DNA of 64,000 bases. Origin: Melitaea cinxia (taxonomy: Eukaryota; Arthropoda; Insecta; Lepidoptera; Nymphalidae). Below are positions 43,650-54,065 of this stretch, one piece after another (position 1 is the stretch's first letter; the number at the start of each line of letters is the position of its first letter). The stretch covers positions 9,397,206 through 9,461,205 of the forward strand of contig NC_059396.1 in assembly GCF_905220565.1 (NCBI RefSeq), written 5' to 3'. The translations under genes and the position numbers were made by a program. The notes under the pieces were generated by a model, which was not told where the DNA came from, made no database searches, and worked only from the letters and a program-made list of their open reading frames with translations.

Positions 43650-44762
43650 AAAGTGAGACAAGCTACTGTAATACACTGAACAGAAGAGTCGACACATTAT
43701 TAAGACATACGAAACCAGCATTAGCAACGCTGTTTGCTTTGCATATCAATCTCATCAAGCTACATATGCATTATTCTGCGACGCGTCCGGGAAGTTAGAT
43801 GGCACCGGTTTACAAAAATATGTCAACAAAACTTGGCAACCTCTCGGCTATTTTTCAAACAAATTCTCCGATGCGCAAACAAAATACTCAACATACGACA
43901 GAGAACTTCAAGCAATCTACGTGGCTGTGAAACACTTCCGAAAGATGTTCGAAGGACGGCGACTCATCATATTCACTGATCACAAGCCATTCACTAAGGT
44001 TAATATAACAACAGAAACGCCAGGACGCACAAGACAGTTGCTATTTATCAGCGAATTTACAACCGACATAGGGCGTGTGAGTGGAAAAAAACATCGTTGC
44101 CGGAACACTATGTCGCATTGAAACCATCATACATATGTCAAACTACAATCAAGTACGAAGAAATAGCAACCGCACAAGATCCCACATTTCAACAGCCACA
44201 ACTACAAGAAAATACCAATTTACAGCAAATCGTCAAATCACCGATGTCGAAATGTACTGTGAAACTTTGTCTTCGCAAATACGCCTTACATACCCGAACA
44301 GCATCGACAGCATCTAGTTAGAAGCGTACATAACATCAGCCACCCCGGAACGCGTACAACACGAAAGATGACGTCAAAAAAATCATCACTCACCAGCGAT
44401 CAATCGTGTCAATTTGAGAGTCAGCTGTTCAACAACCTAGGTAAAGAATATTATGGGAATAATAAAAAATCCCACTACTCCATATACCAAAGCAACGGTA
44501 TCATCGAACGCTGGCATCGCACATTGAAGACCGTACTACGCACCAAGTTCACAAGTTCGTGGTCACGGATGGACGAATTACCTACAATACTGCTCGGACT
44601 ACGAGCCAACCTACGCACAAACCCTGGAGTTATCCCAGTCGAACTAACATACGGCTATAACCTATATCTAACGGGTGATTTTTCCAGCACTTCGATACCT
44701 ACAACCTCGGACGACTATTTTATATTTAAATCAAAATCAAAATTTATTTTATTCAAATAGCC
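43650..44762 (+). mobile_element. Ty3/gypsy pol fragments (RNase H and integrase)
   Basis: The frame around 43770-43990 reads FCDASGKLDGTGL, YSTYDRELQAIYVAVKHFRK and IIFTDHKPFTK (RNase H). About 44460-44700 reads SNGIIERWHRTLKTVLRTK and LPTILLGLRANLRT (integrase core C-terminus). The reading changes frame several times and the region between is shortened. No LTR or RT is seen. Confidence 0.85.
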
Positions 44763-44848
44763 TTCAAAAGAATTTTCGAATCGTTATTATACAAATTGAA
44801 ATTATACTTATTACACTATAAAATTATATTCAACCAATTGTCCTTTTT

Positions 44849-45185
44849 AACCGACTTCCAAAAAAGGAGGAGGTTCTCAATCCGACTGTATTTTTTTTAA
44901 TGTATGTTACGTCAGAACTTTTCACTGTGTGGACCGATTTCGACAATTTTTTTTTAATCGAAAGGTGGTGTGTGTCATTTGGCCCCATTTGAATTTATTT
45001 GAGATCTAACAACTACTTTTCGAGTTATATTTAATAATGCGTTTTTACTTGACGCTTTTTTCGTCGACCTACGTTGTATTTATACCGCATAACTTTCTAC
45101 TGGATATACCGATTTTGATAATACTTTTTTTGTTGGAAAGGGGATATCTTTAGTTTGGTACCATGATAAGGAAACGAGGATCACA
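44849..45185 (+). mobile_element. AACCGACTTC-type element, truncated 3'
   Basis: Begins AACCGACTTCCAAAAAAGGA. It runs through two GTACGTTG-like CGTCGACCTACGTTGTATT words and ends near ACCATGATAAGGAAACGAGG. Confidence 0.75.
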
Positions 45186-46389
45186 CACAATTATGTCAAA
45201 AAACTATTTTATATAGCGATTTGTTCCAATTTTAAAAATGCACATTGTTATTTTATTTATTTATCAGTGTAACTTAAATGTTTCTAAATAAAAAAAAAAT
45301 ATATTAAATAAATTATTATTCGTTTTTCAGCTCTACTTTTATTTTATAGCTACCATTGTCTTATATTATAGTGACAACTTTCTTCACTACATAGTATAAA
45401 ACAAAGTCGCTTTCTCTGTCCCTATATCCCTATGTCCCTATGTATGCTTAAATCTTTAAAACTACGCAACGGATTTTGATGCAGTTTTTTTAATAGATAG
45501 TGATTGAAGAGGAAGGTTTATATGTATAATACATGCGTAACATAATAGAGGAGCATTGATAGTTTTTACAACCGTGCGAAGCCGGAGCGGGTCGCCAGTA
45601 AAATATAAAAATAAATTATTTACAGCAAGTGGATCGATATGCTACACTCCGCGACAAAACTTTTCACTGAGATGTTTTCTGTAACACTATTTTTCTACTT
45701 AAATGCCAAAGACCATGTACAAGGCGTTGAACATTTCTTACGTTACTTTTTACTCCGACTGATAAAGCAATTTTGTTCGCTGTTAATATAGAATTATTGA
45801 AGCAACACTCAAAAGTGCTATTACTTATAACTGGTATGGTTATGGTAGTAAAGTGGTCAATAATCTGAATAGCTATCAAAGATGAGAGGGAAAAGTTAGA
45901 TCAAGATTATATTAAAACCTATATAAACACTGGCAAAGATTCTGACTGAAGTTTTAATCTATCTTAATATATATAAATCTCGTGTCACAATGTTTGTCCT
46001 CAATGGACTCCTAAACTACTTAACCGATTTTAGTCAAATTTGCACACCAAGTTGCAGTTTGATCCAACTTAAAAGATAGGCTATATTTTATTTTGATAAT
46101 ATATTATGTTATTATTATATTTCAGAAAAAAATAAGGTGATACGAAGTTCGCCAGGTCAGCTAGTACATATAATAAAATGGTAGGAAAGTCAAAACTGTA
46201 CATTGAATATTTTTTTAAAAAAATACTTGGGGTGTGATCTACAATCGATACCGAAGCTAAAAATATATTTTTTAAGATTTTTGTCTGTTTGTCTGTATGT
46301 ATGTCCGGGATGAAATCAAAAAGTACTGCATGAGTTTACTTCAAATTTGGCACGAGTCACACACAACACAAGTCGGGTCAACACGGTCG
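45186..46389. other. Non-coding, with retroposon tails
   Basis: Positions about 45400-45605 and 45955-46170 are retroposon tails of a kind common in Lepidoptera (ACTACGCAACGGATTTTGAT; GATACGAAGTTCGCCAGGTC, then AGCTAGTA). I see no gene. Confidence 0.45.
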
Positions 46390-47402
46390 GGTACGGTGGG
46401 CGCATGACAACGGAATATTAATCAATATGGAAAAAACAAAATGTATGTACATACGATCGCCTTATTCCAGGATTGTAGATACCGCGCCAAAAATAGTGGG
46501 GCATAGCTATGAGTGTCTGCATCAAGCACATTCATACTGCAATTGTTTACCTATTGAGGTAGTGCATGAATACAAATACTTGGGCTTAACCATAGACCGG
46601 AATTTTTCGTGGCGAACGCACATTAACAACTTATGTGAAAAACTAAGGATCGTGCTTACTAAATTCCATCATTTAAGTTTTATATTAGATAGGTCAACTA
46701 TGTACACTGTTTATTATGCGCTAGTAGACTCGTTGCTTTGTTATGGACTGACTAGTTACGGACGCACGTTTAAGACATATTTAGACAAATTAAAATTAAT
46801 ACAGACTAGGTTCTTAAAACAGCTAGTTAACAATAAAGTCAAAAAGAAATGTAAATCCAGTGATTACGAGGAATTATTCATCGAGTGTAATATGCTGCCA
46901 GTCCATGACAAGGTAACTTTGTTGATAGCTGTTCAGCAATTCTGTAGCGATGAATTTAAAATTTGTATTAATAAACCTATAGGGCGTAAAACAGTCAGCA
47001 AAAAAGTATATGAAGTACCTACATATAGTAATTATTTCGGTCAACGTAAAAGAAAATATATGGTGCCTATAATTTTTAATAATTTACCACTAACATTAAA
47101 AAACAATAATTTAACAAAACGATCTTTTAAAAATCAACTACAAAAGAGGCTTTTAAGTGTTCTCAAGGAAAGAATTATCGAATTATATAACATCTAACTT
47201 AAGTATGTATTTTCTTGTAAATAATTTTAATTAGTGTAAAATAAACTAACAATAGTCAGTAAGAATAAGTATTACCTACAATGTAAATTAGGAGCTACAT
47301 TTGCCAACAAACTGTTTTACAGTTTGGCAGAAGTATTGTATAAAAGCAACTTGTAAGACTTATTCTGAAATAAACGTTTAAAAAAAAAAAAAAAAAAAAA
47401 CG
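46390..47402 (+). mobile_element. 5'-truncated LINE with poly(A) tail
   Basis: A 3' fragment of a non-LTR element: the end of the RT plus a C-terminal domain, a short 3' UTR, AATAAACG and a run of about 20 A at 47381-47400. The copy is probably recent, because the frame and tail are intact. Confidence 0.85.
46427..47197 (+). CDS. LINE RT C-terminal region, frame intact but truncated
   Basis: 256 codons. It starts just after the catalytic part (KTKCMYIRSP), then HEYKYLGLTIDRNFSWRTHI (thumb) and LCYGLTSYGRTF, and ends KERIIELYNI. Fingers and palm, with YADD, are missing, so it cannot act as an RT. It is a Jockey/CR1-group C-terminus by eye. Confidence 0.8.
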   Translation: MEKTKCMYIRSPYSRIVDTAPKIVGHSYECLHQAHSYCNCLPIEVVHEYKYLGLTIDRNFSWRTHINNLCEKLRIVLTKFHHLSFILDRSTMYTVYYALVDSLLCYGLTSYGRTFKTYLDKLKLIQTRFLKQLVNNKVKKKCKSSDYEELFIECNMLPVHDKVTLLIAVQQFCSDEFKICINKPIGRKTVSKKVYEVPTYSNYFGQRKRKYMVPIIFNNLPLTLKNNNLTKRSFKNQLQKRLLSVLKERIIELYNI

Positions 47403-47790
47403 TATAGGCTACATATTATCATGCTATCACCTACCGGGAACGAGCAGTGAACTTTTATTTCCTCAACGCATTCTGTAACAACGTGTAATCTAACGACGCA
47501 TATTTGAATGTTGTTGTTATTATGTTAATAACCATGCTATATAAGCTAGCTTCACGCTATAAAAATCACGCAATATAAGGAACTAAGCCGATAAACATAA
47601 TTAAATGAATATTAGAGTAAGTAGACAAGACAATTTTAAAGCAGCGCCATCTATGAGATTTTTCTGTAGATATGAAATGTAAAGAAGAAACGGGTAAATG
47701 AATATTATTTTAAAAGGTATAATCGTAGGTATTTTTGGTGCTGTATAGCGTTCACGCAGACGACGTCGCGGGCAGCAGCTAGTATATACT
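47403..47790. other. Short non-coding spacer
   Basis: Nothing recognised apart from GACGTCGCGGGCAGCAGCTA at about 47762, a common retroposon end. Confidence 0.4.
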
Positions 47791-47799
47791 TATAGGGTA

Positions 47800-48440
47800 A
47801 CAGCACCAGTGGCCAGCCAGGAACCAGTGGTCAGCCTTTTGCGTCGTTTATTGGTCATAAATATTGCTACAATTAGAATAAACGAATCACGTGTACCTAA
47901 ATAGAAACTTCGATTCCTCATTGAATAATATGTCACACGATAGGAGGGTTAGGGGATCAGGGGGGAGAATTAAACTCATTCTTACAGGTGACGGCGGTTG
48001 AAAAGAGCAGTAGTGTCATGTCCGCCATATTTTTTACTTCGCGTGGTGTTCTCTTAAAAGGTAAGAAAAAACATGTTTTATTATTAAATGTAATAGTCTT
48101 TTATGCAATTTGACATTGTGTATTACTTCATGTATTGAATTATATTAAATTTGAATAAAAATATCGCTGATTTACGTAAATATTGTAGGGGCTGACCATT
48201 GGGTACTACTTTTTTATAAAAGGTCCAATGGTCGGCCCCCCGGGGCTGTTCACTGGGTTCTTGAATTATTTTTAAAATTGCGAGAAAAGGCGTCATTAGA
48301 ACCGTTAAATTAAAATTTTCAAATTTAGTAAGGCATGTTCTTTCATATTCCACAAAAAACCCAGTGCTCAGCCGCATTAAACATTTTATTTTTACGCGGC
48401 TGGCCACTAGGTGTTGCTGATCCAGTATTCAGCCCCGATA
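47800..48440. repeat. Left subterminal repeat zone of the pogo-like element
   Basis: Variants of GGCTGACCACTGG (or the reverse complement) near 47805, 47821, 48190, 48222, 48240, 48359, 48401 and 48422. The right zone has four more at 51821, 51843, 51862 and 52051. Such clustered words are usually transposase-binding sites; that role is inferred here. Confidence 0.7.
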
Positions 48441-48528
48441 GACTACATTTTAGTTTTACCTCAAATAGTTATAAAATGTATTTAGGTAGTTTGTATTTCA
48501 GTAATTGAGAAGATATTTTTAGCCCAAA

Positions 48529-49340
48529 ATGCCGCCAAGACAAACTTATCCTCCAGAGAAGCTCTCTTCCACCATCGAAGCCATACATCTACGTGTCCCA
48601 GAAGGTCCAAGAAACCTGTGGGTCCGAATTCCATTTTAAATAAAGCAGAAGAAGCTGCACTGGTAGATTTGTGTCCAAATTAACAAAAGTTTCCTTTAAA
48701 GATTGACAATTTATTAAATACGGTCCAAGCAATATTAAAGGCCGATGGAAGACCTAATCCTTTCGTAAATGTTCGTCGTTCGATCAGGAAAAAATGGCTT
48801 AAATCCTTTTTTCGAAGAAACCCTTCATTATCTATACGAACAGCTGAAGAAATTTCTAAGGGACGAGCAGTAATAACAGAAGAATATATGAGAAAGGTTT
48901 CAAGACATGACAGAGTTCTTAAAAAAATACGATGCTCTAGCTCTCATAGGATCATCCAGTATATACTGGATGATCCTATGAGAATATTTAATGGTGATAA
49001 AACAAGTTTTATGATTTGCCCCAAAACTGGAAAAGTCATTGCTCTATCTTAGAAAGAAAATTAAAACGGGAAATGATAAAAAAGAACAAGCAGAAAAAAT
49101 AGCAGCCATACGAAGTCAAAAAGTAAGTGTGAGCACTAGTAAAGTAAATAAAAAGTGAACAAGGAAAAGGAAAATAGATCTTTCGTCTGTTTCGCCTCAT
49201 TTCATCAGATAGTGATTCAGCTCCTATTGACGAAACCCTATCCAAAGAAAATAAAAAAAGTGTGGTAAAAAAATCTAAGTGTATAGGGTACCGGGAAATA
49301 ATGAATATCTTAACTACAAGTAACAGTTCGGATGATTAGA
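48529..49340 (+). pseudogene. CENP-B/Tigger-type transposase, decayed
   Basis: ATG at 48529 opens MPPRQTYPPEKLSSTIEAIH (helix-turn-helix start). Later, in shifted frames: NPFVNVRRSIRKKWLKSFFR (second DNA-binding helix), RRNPSLSIRTAEEISKGRAV, then RIFNGDKTSFMICPKTGKVI. The last aligns with the start of the DDE domain, where families show a DE-T-F motif. The main DDE domain is deleted, and a basic-acidic tail follows (about 49060-49340). A 42-bp palindrome interrupts it. Confidence 0.8.
48942..48983. repeat. Perfect 42-bp palindrome
   Basis: TCTCATAGGATCATCCAGTA is followed directly by its exact reverse complement through a TATA centre (48962/48963). All 21 base pairs match with no spacer. It lies inside the dead transposase. 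Confidence 0.97.
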
Positions 49341-49627
49341 TAGATATGAGTACAAGATAGATATCTTCCTTGATATATAAGAGAATTGAGACATATAAAA
49401 AAAGGAAGATTATGGCTGTGATTATTTGATTGTAAATAGATTTTACTAGGTAGGTTAGAAGATTTGCTAGTGACTTTTTTTTCTTTCGTGTTATGCCTAT
49501 TAAACCTAAAAGAAATATTTACATAGTATATAAGTATGCATAGATACTAATGTCGTTGATTATCTTATAAATAAATATTGATGTTTTTATGATTAAGTTC
49601 TACAAAATAAGAACACGAATAAGTACT

Positions 49628-49641
49628 GTGATTGTTTACTT
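49628..49641. repeat. Target-site duplication, 3' side of the helicase retroposon
   Basis: GTGATTGTTTACTT is identical to 51667-51680. It directly abuts the poly(T) run, which is the poly(A) tail on the minus strand. Confidence 0.92.
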
Positions 49642-51666
49642 TTTTTTTTTTTTTTTTAGTTATGTGATATATCCACAGGCTTATTATGCCCGTGCTTTTG
49701 TTATTCCATATATTGTTATTATTATTTTTTTTTAACATGCATCGGTACTTCACCGCAACTTAGAATCTAGAAGCCTTAATAACTACTTTTAAAATTTCAA
49801 ATTTCTAAAAGTCGACGCGAGTCCACTGACCAAGACTATTCTACATATTGCTTATTTTATATTCTTATATACTAATTATTTTTATTATATTTACACTTAT
49901 TTGCTAACTACAATATATGTAAACTTATTTGCTACTTACAATGTACACTTAACCTATGTTATTGTTAGTAGTTAGGTACTTTTTTTTTTGTGGTTAGGAA
50001 TCGTTTTATCCATTTAAATTTCATTTTTTTTTTTTAATTTTTATTAATATATTATATGACTAATCCTATCTTATTAAGTAAATATATAAAGCCTTATCAT
50101 TACAATTACATTATCCTATTCCTATACTATTACATTCAATTTTATTATTTATATTACTTACTTTACACTTTTATCTACGCATAATTTATACTTACAATAC
50201 AATGATGTCTTCACACCTCTACATTTTTCAACATTTTGAGCACATTCTCAATGACGGCAGCATCTCTATGGTGAATGGCCATCTTGAGACTATGCTCAAG
50301 GATTTTCTTGTCCGTCATCTCCGCTGCCCTCGCCACAAAGCGACCAATTGCGTCGTCACGGTCGTCGGTGTAATAGACACAGGTGTTGGTGTGTCTAGTC
50401 ACCGCGACTACAGCGTGCGAAACGCTGTCGTGGATCTTGAGCCTCCTTGTATTTATCTGGAGGACGATGACGTCCTCATAGGTCTGGCCCTGCGCCTCAT
50501 GAATGCTTAAGACGCGCGATCCCTCACCGGACCCGTATCCCTGGTCAGTCAGCAATCTCTTCTCCTCTTGCGTAAATACCAGGTACAGGGTTCGGTCCCT
50601 TCCTACAGGAATGCGCGCGCCTGTGAGACTCTCCACTCGCAAAGATCGGATCTTTGTGCTTGAGCTGTACACGGACTTGTAAACCTCACTGATGGCAAAG
50701 GCGACATCTTTGGGGTTACGATGCGTGCACGACAACTCGCACGAAATAGTCGTTATAAGGGTTGGTCTACAATACCGCATTTCGAACAGGTTATCCCTGT
50801 CGATGTACGGCAGTTGGTTTATGTCTCCGATGAGGACTACCTTCTCAGCTCCCGATAGTCGGGCGGCCATTACTATGGCTCCGAAATGGTTCATGAGGGC
50901 TTCGTCCACCGTTAGGCGGTTGATTTTTGAACCCTCACGGAAGCCATTTACCAGAACGGAGGCCATAGTACGCACCCTTTGCTTGACCTTGTTGCCATAG
51001 CGGTGCACTAGTTTTTCTTTTAGATCTTTAGCCGCCTCGACTGTGGTCGTAATCACGACTTCTGTGTCCCCATCGAAGTCCCTGACTATTCGGGTTGTCT
51101 TGCCGCATCCTGGTACCCCGTTTATCCACTCCAGTGATGGTAGTTCCCAGGTCACGTACGGTAAGCCGGCTTCGGCCCGGTCGCCCGTGATGGTTTTTGC
51201 CATCCGTAGCATCCGGTCACCCAGCATTACTTTCGTGCATCTCGCCACTACCACCACCGGGTCCCTTTCGGGTGTTTCAAAGGTTTGTGACTCCTCGTCA
51301 TTACCCTCAGACTCGACCGCGCTCACGAAGCCTGCTGTGATGTTATATGCGGCCATATACCTACCCGACATCTTGCCCTTGAGTATTTGTCGGGTATCAC
51401 TGTTGTATATTGCTGCTTCGGCTTCTTCGAGTTCCACCTCCAGTAATCTTTGGTGATCGTACTGGTAGGCCTGCATGATCTTTTTGCAGGTGGCCAAGCT
51501 TACCTCGCGGTTTGCCTTAATAATGGCCAGGAACTCGATTAGGGCGTTTTCCGCGTGTTGAAGTGGTGTGGACGCCGGTCGATGTCTCGGTGGTGATACT
51601 TGTCCCATATCGGCCCTAGTTCGAGCGGCCGGTGACGCCGCTGGGTGCCTCGGACTATTGTCTTTG
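49642..51666 (-). mobile_element. Retroposed copy of a viral-type helicase mRNA (copy 1)
   Basis: On the minus strand the order is 5' junction at 51666, helicase frame, TGA at 50213-50211, about 550-nt 3' UTR, then A16 at 49657-49642. The flanks are a perfect 14-bp duplication. The poly(A) tail, a target-site duplication longer than 10 bp, 5' truncation and lack of introns are the signature of LINE-mediated retroposition of an RNA. The 3' UTR is shared with the copy at 63332. No reverse transcriptase is encoded. Confidence 0.9.
50211..51608 (-). CDS. Superfamily 1 RNA-virus-type helicase, 465 aa, intact frame
   Basis: A viral helicase 1-family protein, related to helicases of alphavirus-like plus-strand RNA viruses (the virga/nege-like group of insects is most likely). 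These use NTP hydrolysis to unwind RNA during replication. Motifs, all present: I GVPGCGKTT (164-172), II VDEA (234-237), III GDINQLPYI (261-269), V SIHEAQGQTYEDV (368-380), VI VAVTRH (401-406). Residues 1-150 are not recognised. No methyltransferase or polymerase domain is present. The first ATG is at 51608, but the frame is open to the insertion edge at 51666, so the ATG may be internal to a longer ancestral protein. The stop is TGA at 50213-50211. The complete absence of stops and frameshifts contrasts with the dead transposase around it. A host-domesticated function is possible but unproven. Confidence 0.9.
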   Translation of the reverse strand: MGQVSPPRHRPASTPLQHAENALIEFLAIIKANREVSLATCKKIMQAYQYDHQRLLEVELEEAEAAIYNSDTRQILKGKMSGRYMAAYNITAGFVSAVESEGNDEESQTFETPERDPVVVVARCTKVMLGDRMLRMAKTITGDRAEAGLPYVTWELPSLEWINGVPGCGKTTRIVRDFDGDTEVVITTTVEAAKDLKEKLVHRYGNKVKQRVRTMASVLVNGFREGSKINRLTVDEALMNHFGAIVMAARLSGAEKVVLIGDINQLPYIDRDNLFEMRYCRPTLITTISCELSCTHRNPKDVAFAISEVYKSVYSSSTKIRSLRVESLTGARIPVGRDRTLYLVFTQEEKRLLTDQGYGSGEGSRVLSIHEAQGQTYEDVIVLQINTRRLKIHDSVSHAVVAVTRHTNTCVYYTDDRDDAIGRFVARAAEMTDKKILEHSLKMAIHHRDAAVIENVLKMLKNVEV

Positions 51667-51680
51667 GTGATTGTTTACTT
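51667..51680. repeat. Target-site duplication, 5' side of the helicase retroposon
   Basis: GTGATTGTTTACTT, identical to 49628-49641. Confidence 0.92.
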
Positions 51681-52129
51681 GCAATAATATTTCGGTCAGG
51701 TGAGATTTTTTTTTGTTCTGATAATTTAGCTATAAGAAATAAAAGAGACATAAATAATATTGTTGATTTTGATATAAGTAATACTCATTTTGATCTTATG
51801 CTTATTCATAGTTATAAGGGCTGAATACTGGGTTCATCAAGGCTGATTACTGGATTTTAGAGGCTGACCACTGGCAAAAAGTGCCATATTTTGTTTGAAT
51901 TTATATATATATTTTAGAAAGAGAAAGGTTGTTTTTGACATATGTTGTTTAAAAACTATAATAAACAATTAATCCAATCATGTACTACGTTTCATTATCC
52001 GACGAATCCTGTAAAAATACCAGCTTTCCAAACTTCAAAAAGTTGTTATGAGGCTGACCACTGGTGCCATTACCCTATAAACTTCAAAATTCTTTATTGC
52101 ACTTTAAAAAAAGATAATTACAAATCATT

Positions 52130-52180
52130 TTTGCAAAGAATGTTGGAAAGGCGAACTTATCTCTATAAGAGATTTCTACC
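52130..52180 (-). repeat. Fragment of LINE tail
   Basis: The AAGGCGAACTTATCTCTATA and AGAGATTTCT words are the reverse of the LINE tail at 29060. It is only a fragment, just outside the pogo-like element. Confidence 0.55.
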
Positions 52181-52271
52181 TAAATATAGAGGAGTGTACT
52201 TATTACTAAAGTAAAAATTAAAAATATTTATTATTTTATTTTTTAATCTAACTGTGTTTTGTTGCATCATT

Positions 52272-52428
52272 TCGATGGCTCCTAAGTATACTGAGTCAAC
52301 TAACAACTTTTGATAATTTAATTTTTTAAGATATTAATAACATTTACTTCATTTCCTATCTACCTATGTAACAAAAAAAATAAAGTTATTAAAAGTATAG
52401 TTGACTCAGTATACTTAGGAGCCATCGA
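52272..52428. mobile_element. 157-bp MITE with perfect 31-bp inverted repeats
   Basis: 52272-52302 (TCGATGGCTCCTAAGTATAC...) is the exact reverse complement of 52398-52428. The 95-bp middle is AT-rich and partly self-complementary. Perfect arms imply recent activity. The superfamily is not resolved. Confidence 0.85.
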
Positions 52429-52634
52429 TTTGTGCGCTACAATCTTACACGGAACCCATAGCCAAATATTTGTTACTTTCTAATCTTTACATTAATGCCT
52501 CGACAAACCACCTTTAATTGTAGTGTCGATAAGCAAAAAATTTATTTTTATTAAGAGTTGTACTGAAAAATTTGTAGTGTGATAAGTTTTTTCGCGAAAA
52601 GTATTTTGTCCCCTAGCGTCTTGTCATATTTAAT

Positions 52635-52850
52635 ACTAGCTATGCCCACAACTTCGTCCGCGTGGACATTAACGGAAAAAGTTATAGTTTAGTTCGTAGA
52701 TTTCTGAAATAAATTTTCTAAAATAAAATAGCCAAAGTTACTTCTTACGAGATCAGCTATCCTCCAGTGAAAATCCCGTCAAAATCGATCCAGCCGCTTC
52801 AGAGATTAGACGAAACAAACAGACAACCATCATAAAATTTAAATAGCATG
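52635..52850 (+). repeat. Retroposon 3' region
   Basis: ACTAGCTATGCCCACAACTT, CGTCCGCGTGGAC, CAGCCGCTTCAGAGATTAGA and ACAAACAGACAACC. This is the common ACTAGCT...CGCGTGGAC type of Lepidoptera repeat. Confidence 0.55.
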
Positions 52851-53059
52851 TGATTTTTGTAAATACCCACATTTAAAGATATTATTTTTAGATTATCATA
52901 AGTATTTTTACTAATACATAATACTTATGATCCAGTATCTATTTCCATGGGTAAAACGATATCATCTATACATATTTTTAAATTCACCGGCTTATAACTG
53001 TTTAGGCTAAGTTGATGTAAATCTTCTACGACCGGCTCGATCTCGTCGTCCAATAAAGG

Positions 53060-53965
53060 AGGTTAGTCCAACTCTAGCACCTCCGATCTGCGCGTTCTGT
53101 CGTCCGTGAAGTGAGCCACCGTGCTATTGGTTGGAAGTCCATCTCGCCGAGAGATGCTGTCTGACCGTATCGGCCATATACGACGTAAATGTCCCCTCTG
53201 TCCACATCTACTACAAATGAACCGGTTGTACCTATACCCATCACATATGATCCGTAGATCCACAAGCCGCACAATTGCTGTTTATTTCTTTCTCTCGTCG
53301 TCCGCGCACCTTCGCCGAGCCCCGTAGGCCGCGTTGGCTACGTCCGCCCCGGCTATTCCGCATGGCCACCTGCACCACATGCACGGAATCCGCCACGCCC
53401 TCGCTGCTCACACTGCCACTGCCGCTTGTCTGATCCACTGCTGCTGCATCACTTTCTGCCGCTTCCATGACTGAGGAAATTTTGACTGCCTTTGCGTATT
53501 GTAAACTATCTTCGGCGAATAAGCGCTGACTAGTAGCTTCGCTTCGTAGACCACATACCAGTTGATCCCGCATATTCTCTTCCAATACAGTCCAAAGTCA
53601 CAAAATCTTGACATTTTTTTTTGTTCCGAAATATATTGCAAAAATAATTGACCCGCATTTTTTTTTCTTTGGCGGAATCGAAATCGCTCTGCCATAAAAG
53701 ATGGTTGCGGCTGTAAGTGTTCAACCATCAGCTTCACCACCGCTGCGTATGTCTTGGTGCTCGGTTTTTCGGGACTCGTCAAATTACTCAGTAGCTCGTA
53801 CGTTTCATCACCCATCGCCGCAATTAAAGTGGGTATCCGAGTCTTCTTTAATCGCGTTCATTTTGAAAATTTCCTGTTCTTTCAATGTACATCAACCAAC
53901 TCCCCGATGGTATGTTGAACTCCGATAACTTCCCGATCGACATTTTAATAAATTAATCCTGGTTT
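53060..53965 (-). mobile_element. Ty3/gypsy-type Gag fragment
   Basis: The minus strand reads, in two frames, FMAERFRFRQRKKNAGQLF and KKMSRFCDFG, then LEENMRDQLVCGLRSEATSQ-like and LQYAKAVKI, then zinc-knuckle remnants CAACGSTDHM and CSRCGQRGHL. This is the order of capsid and nucleocapsid in insect Ty3/gypsy Gag. One frameshift near 53590 and others near 53240 break it. The region to about 54060 upstream may be the element's 5' UTR or LTR. No pol is seen. Confidence 0.75.
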
Positions 53966-54065
53966 GCCAATGAGATGTTTTAAATAAAAGGACAGCGAGT
54001 TGTCGGTGACAGTTTATTCACGACTGACGCGATCTCGAGCGCGACAATAGATGCGTCGATCGACC

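Larger units (their letters stand above)
47793..52077 (+). mobile_element. Pogo/Tigger-like DNA transposon carrying a retroposed helicase
   Basis: The left end TAGGGTAACAGCACCAGTGG and right end (reverse complement TAGGGTAATGGCACCAGTGG) form terminal inverted repeats. TA flanks both sides (47791-47792 and 52078-52079). Twelve copies of a GGCTGACCACTGG-like word, in both orientations, crowd the two subterminal zones. A decayed CENP-B/Tigger-type transposase lies at 48529-49340. The minus-strand helicase retroposon (49642-51666) was inserted later and doubles the element's size. Confidence 0.85.

Noticed and set aside
50202..51456. Plus-strand open frames opposite the helicase
   Set aside because: Antisense shadows of the GC-rich helicase coding sequence; no domain and no consistent frame.
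49642..51666. A complete endogenous RNA virus genome
   Set aside because: Only the helicase region is present; no methyltransferase, polymerase or coat protein is found on either side within the insertion.
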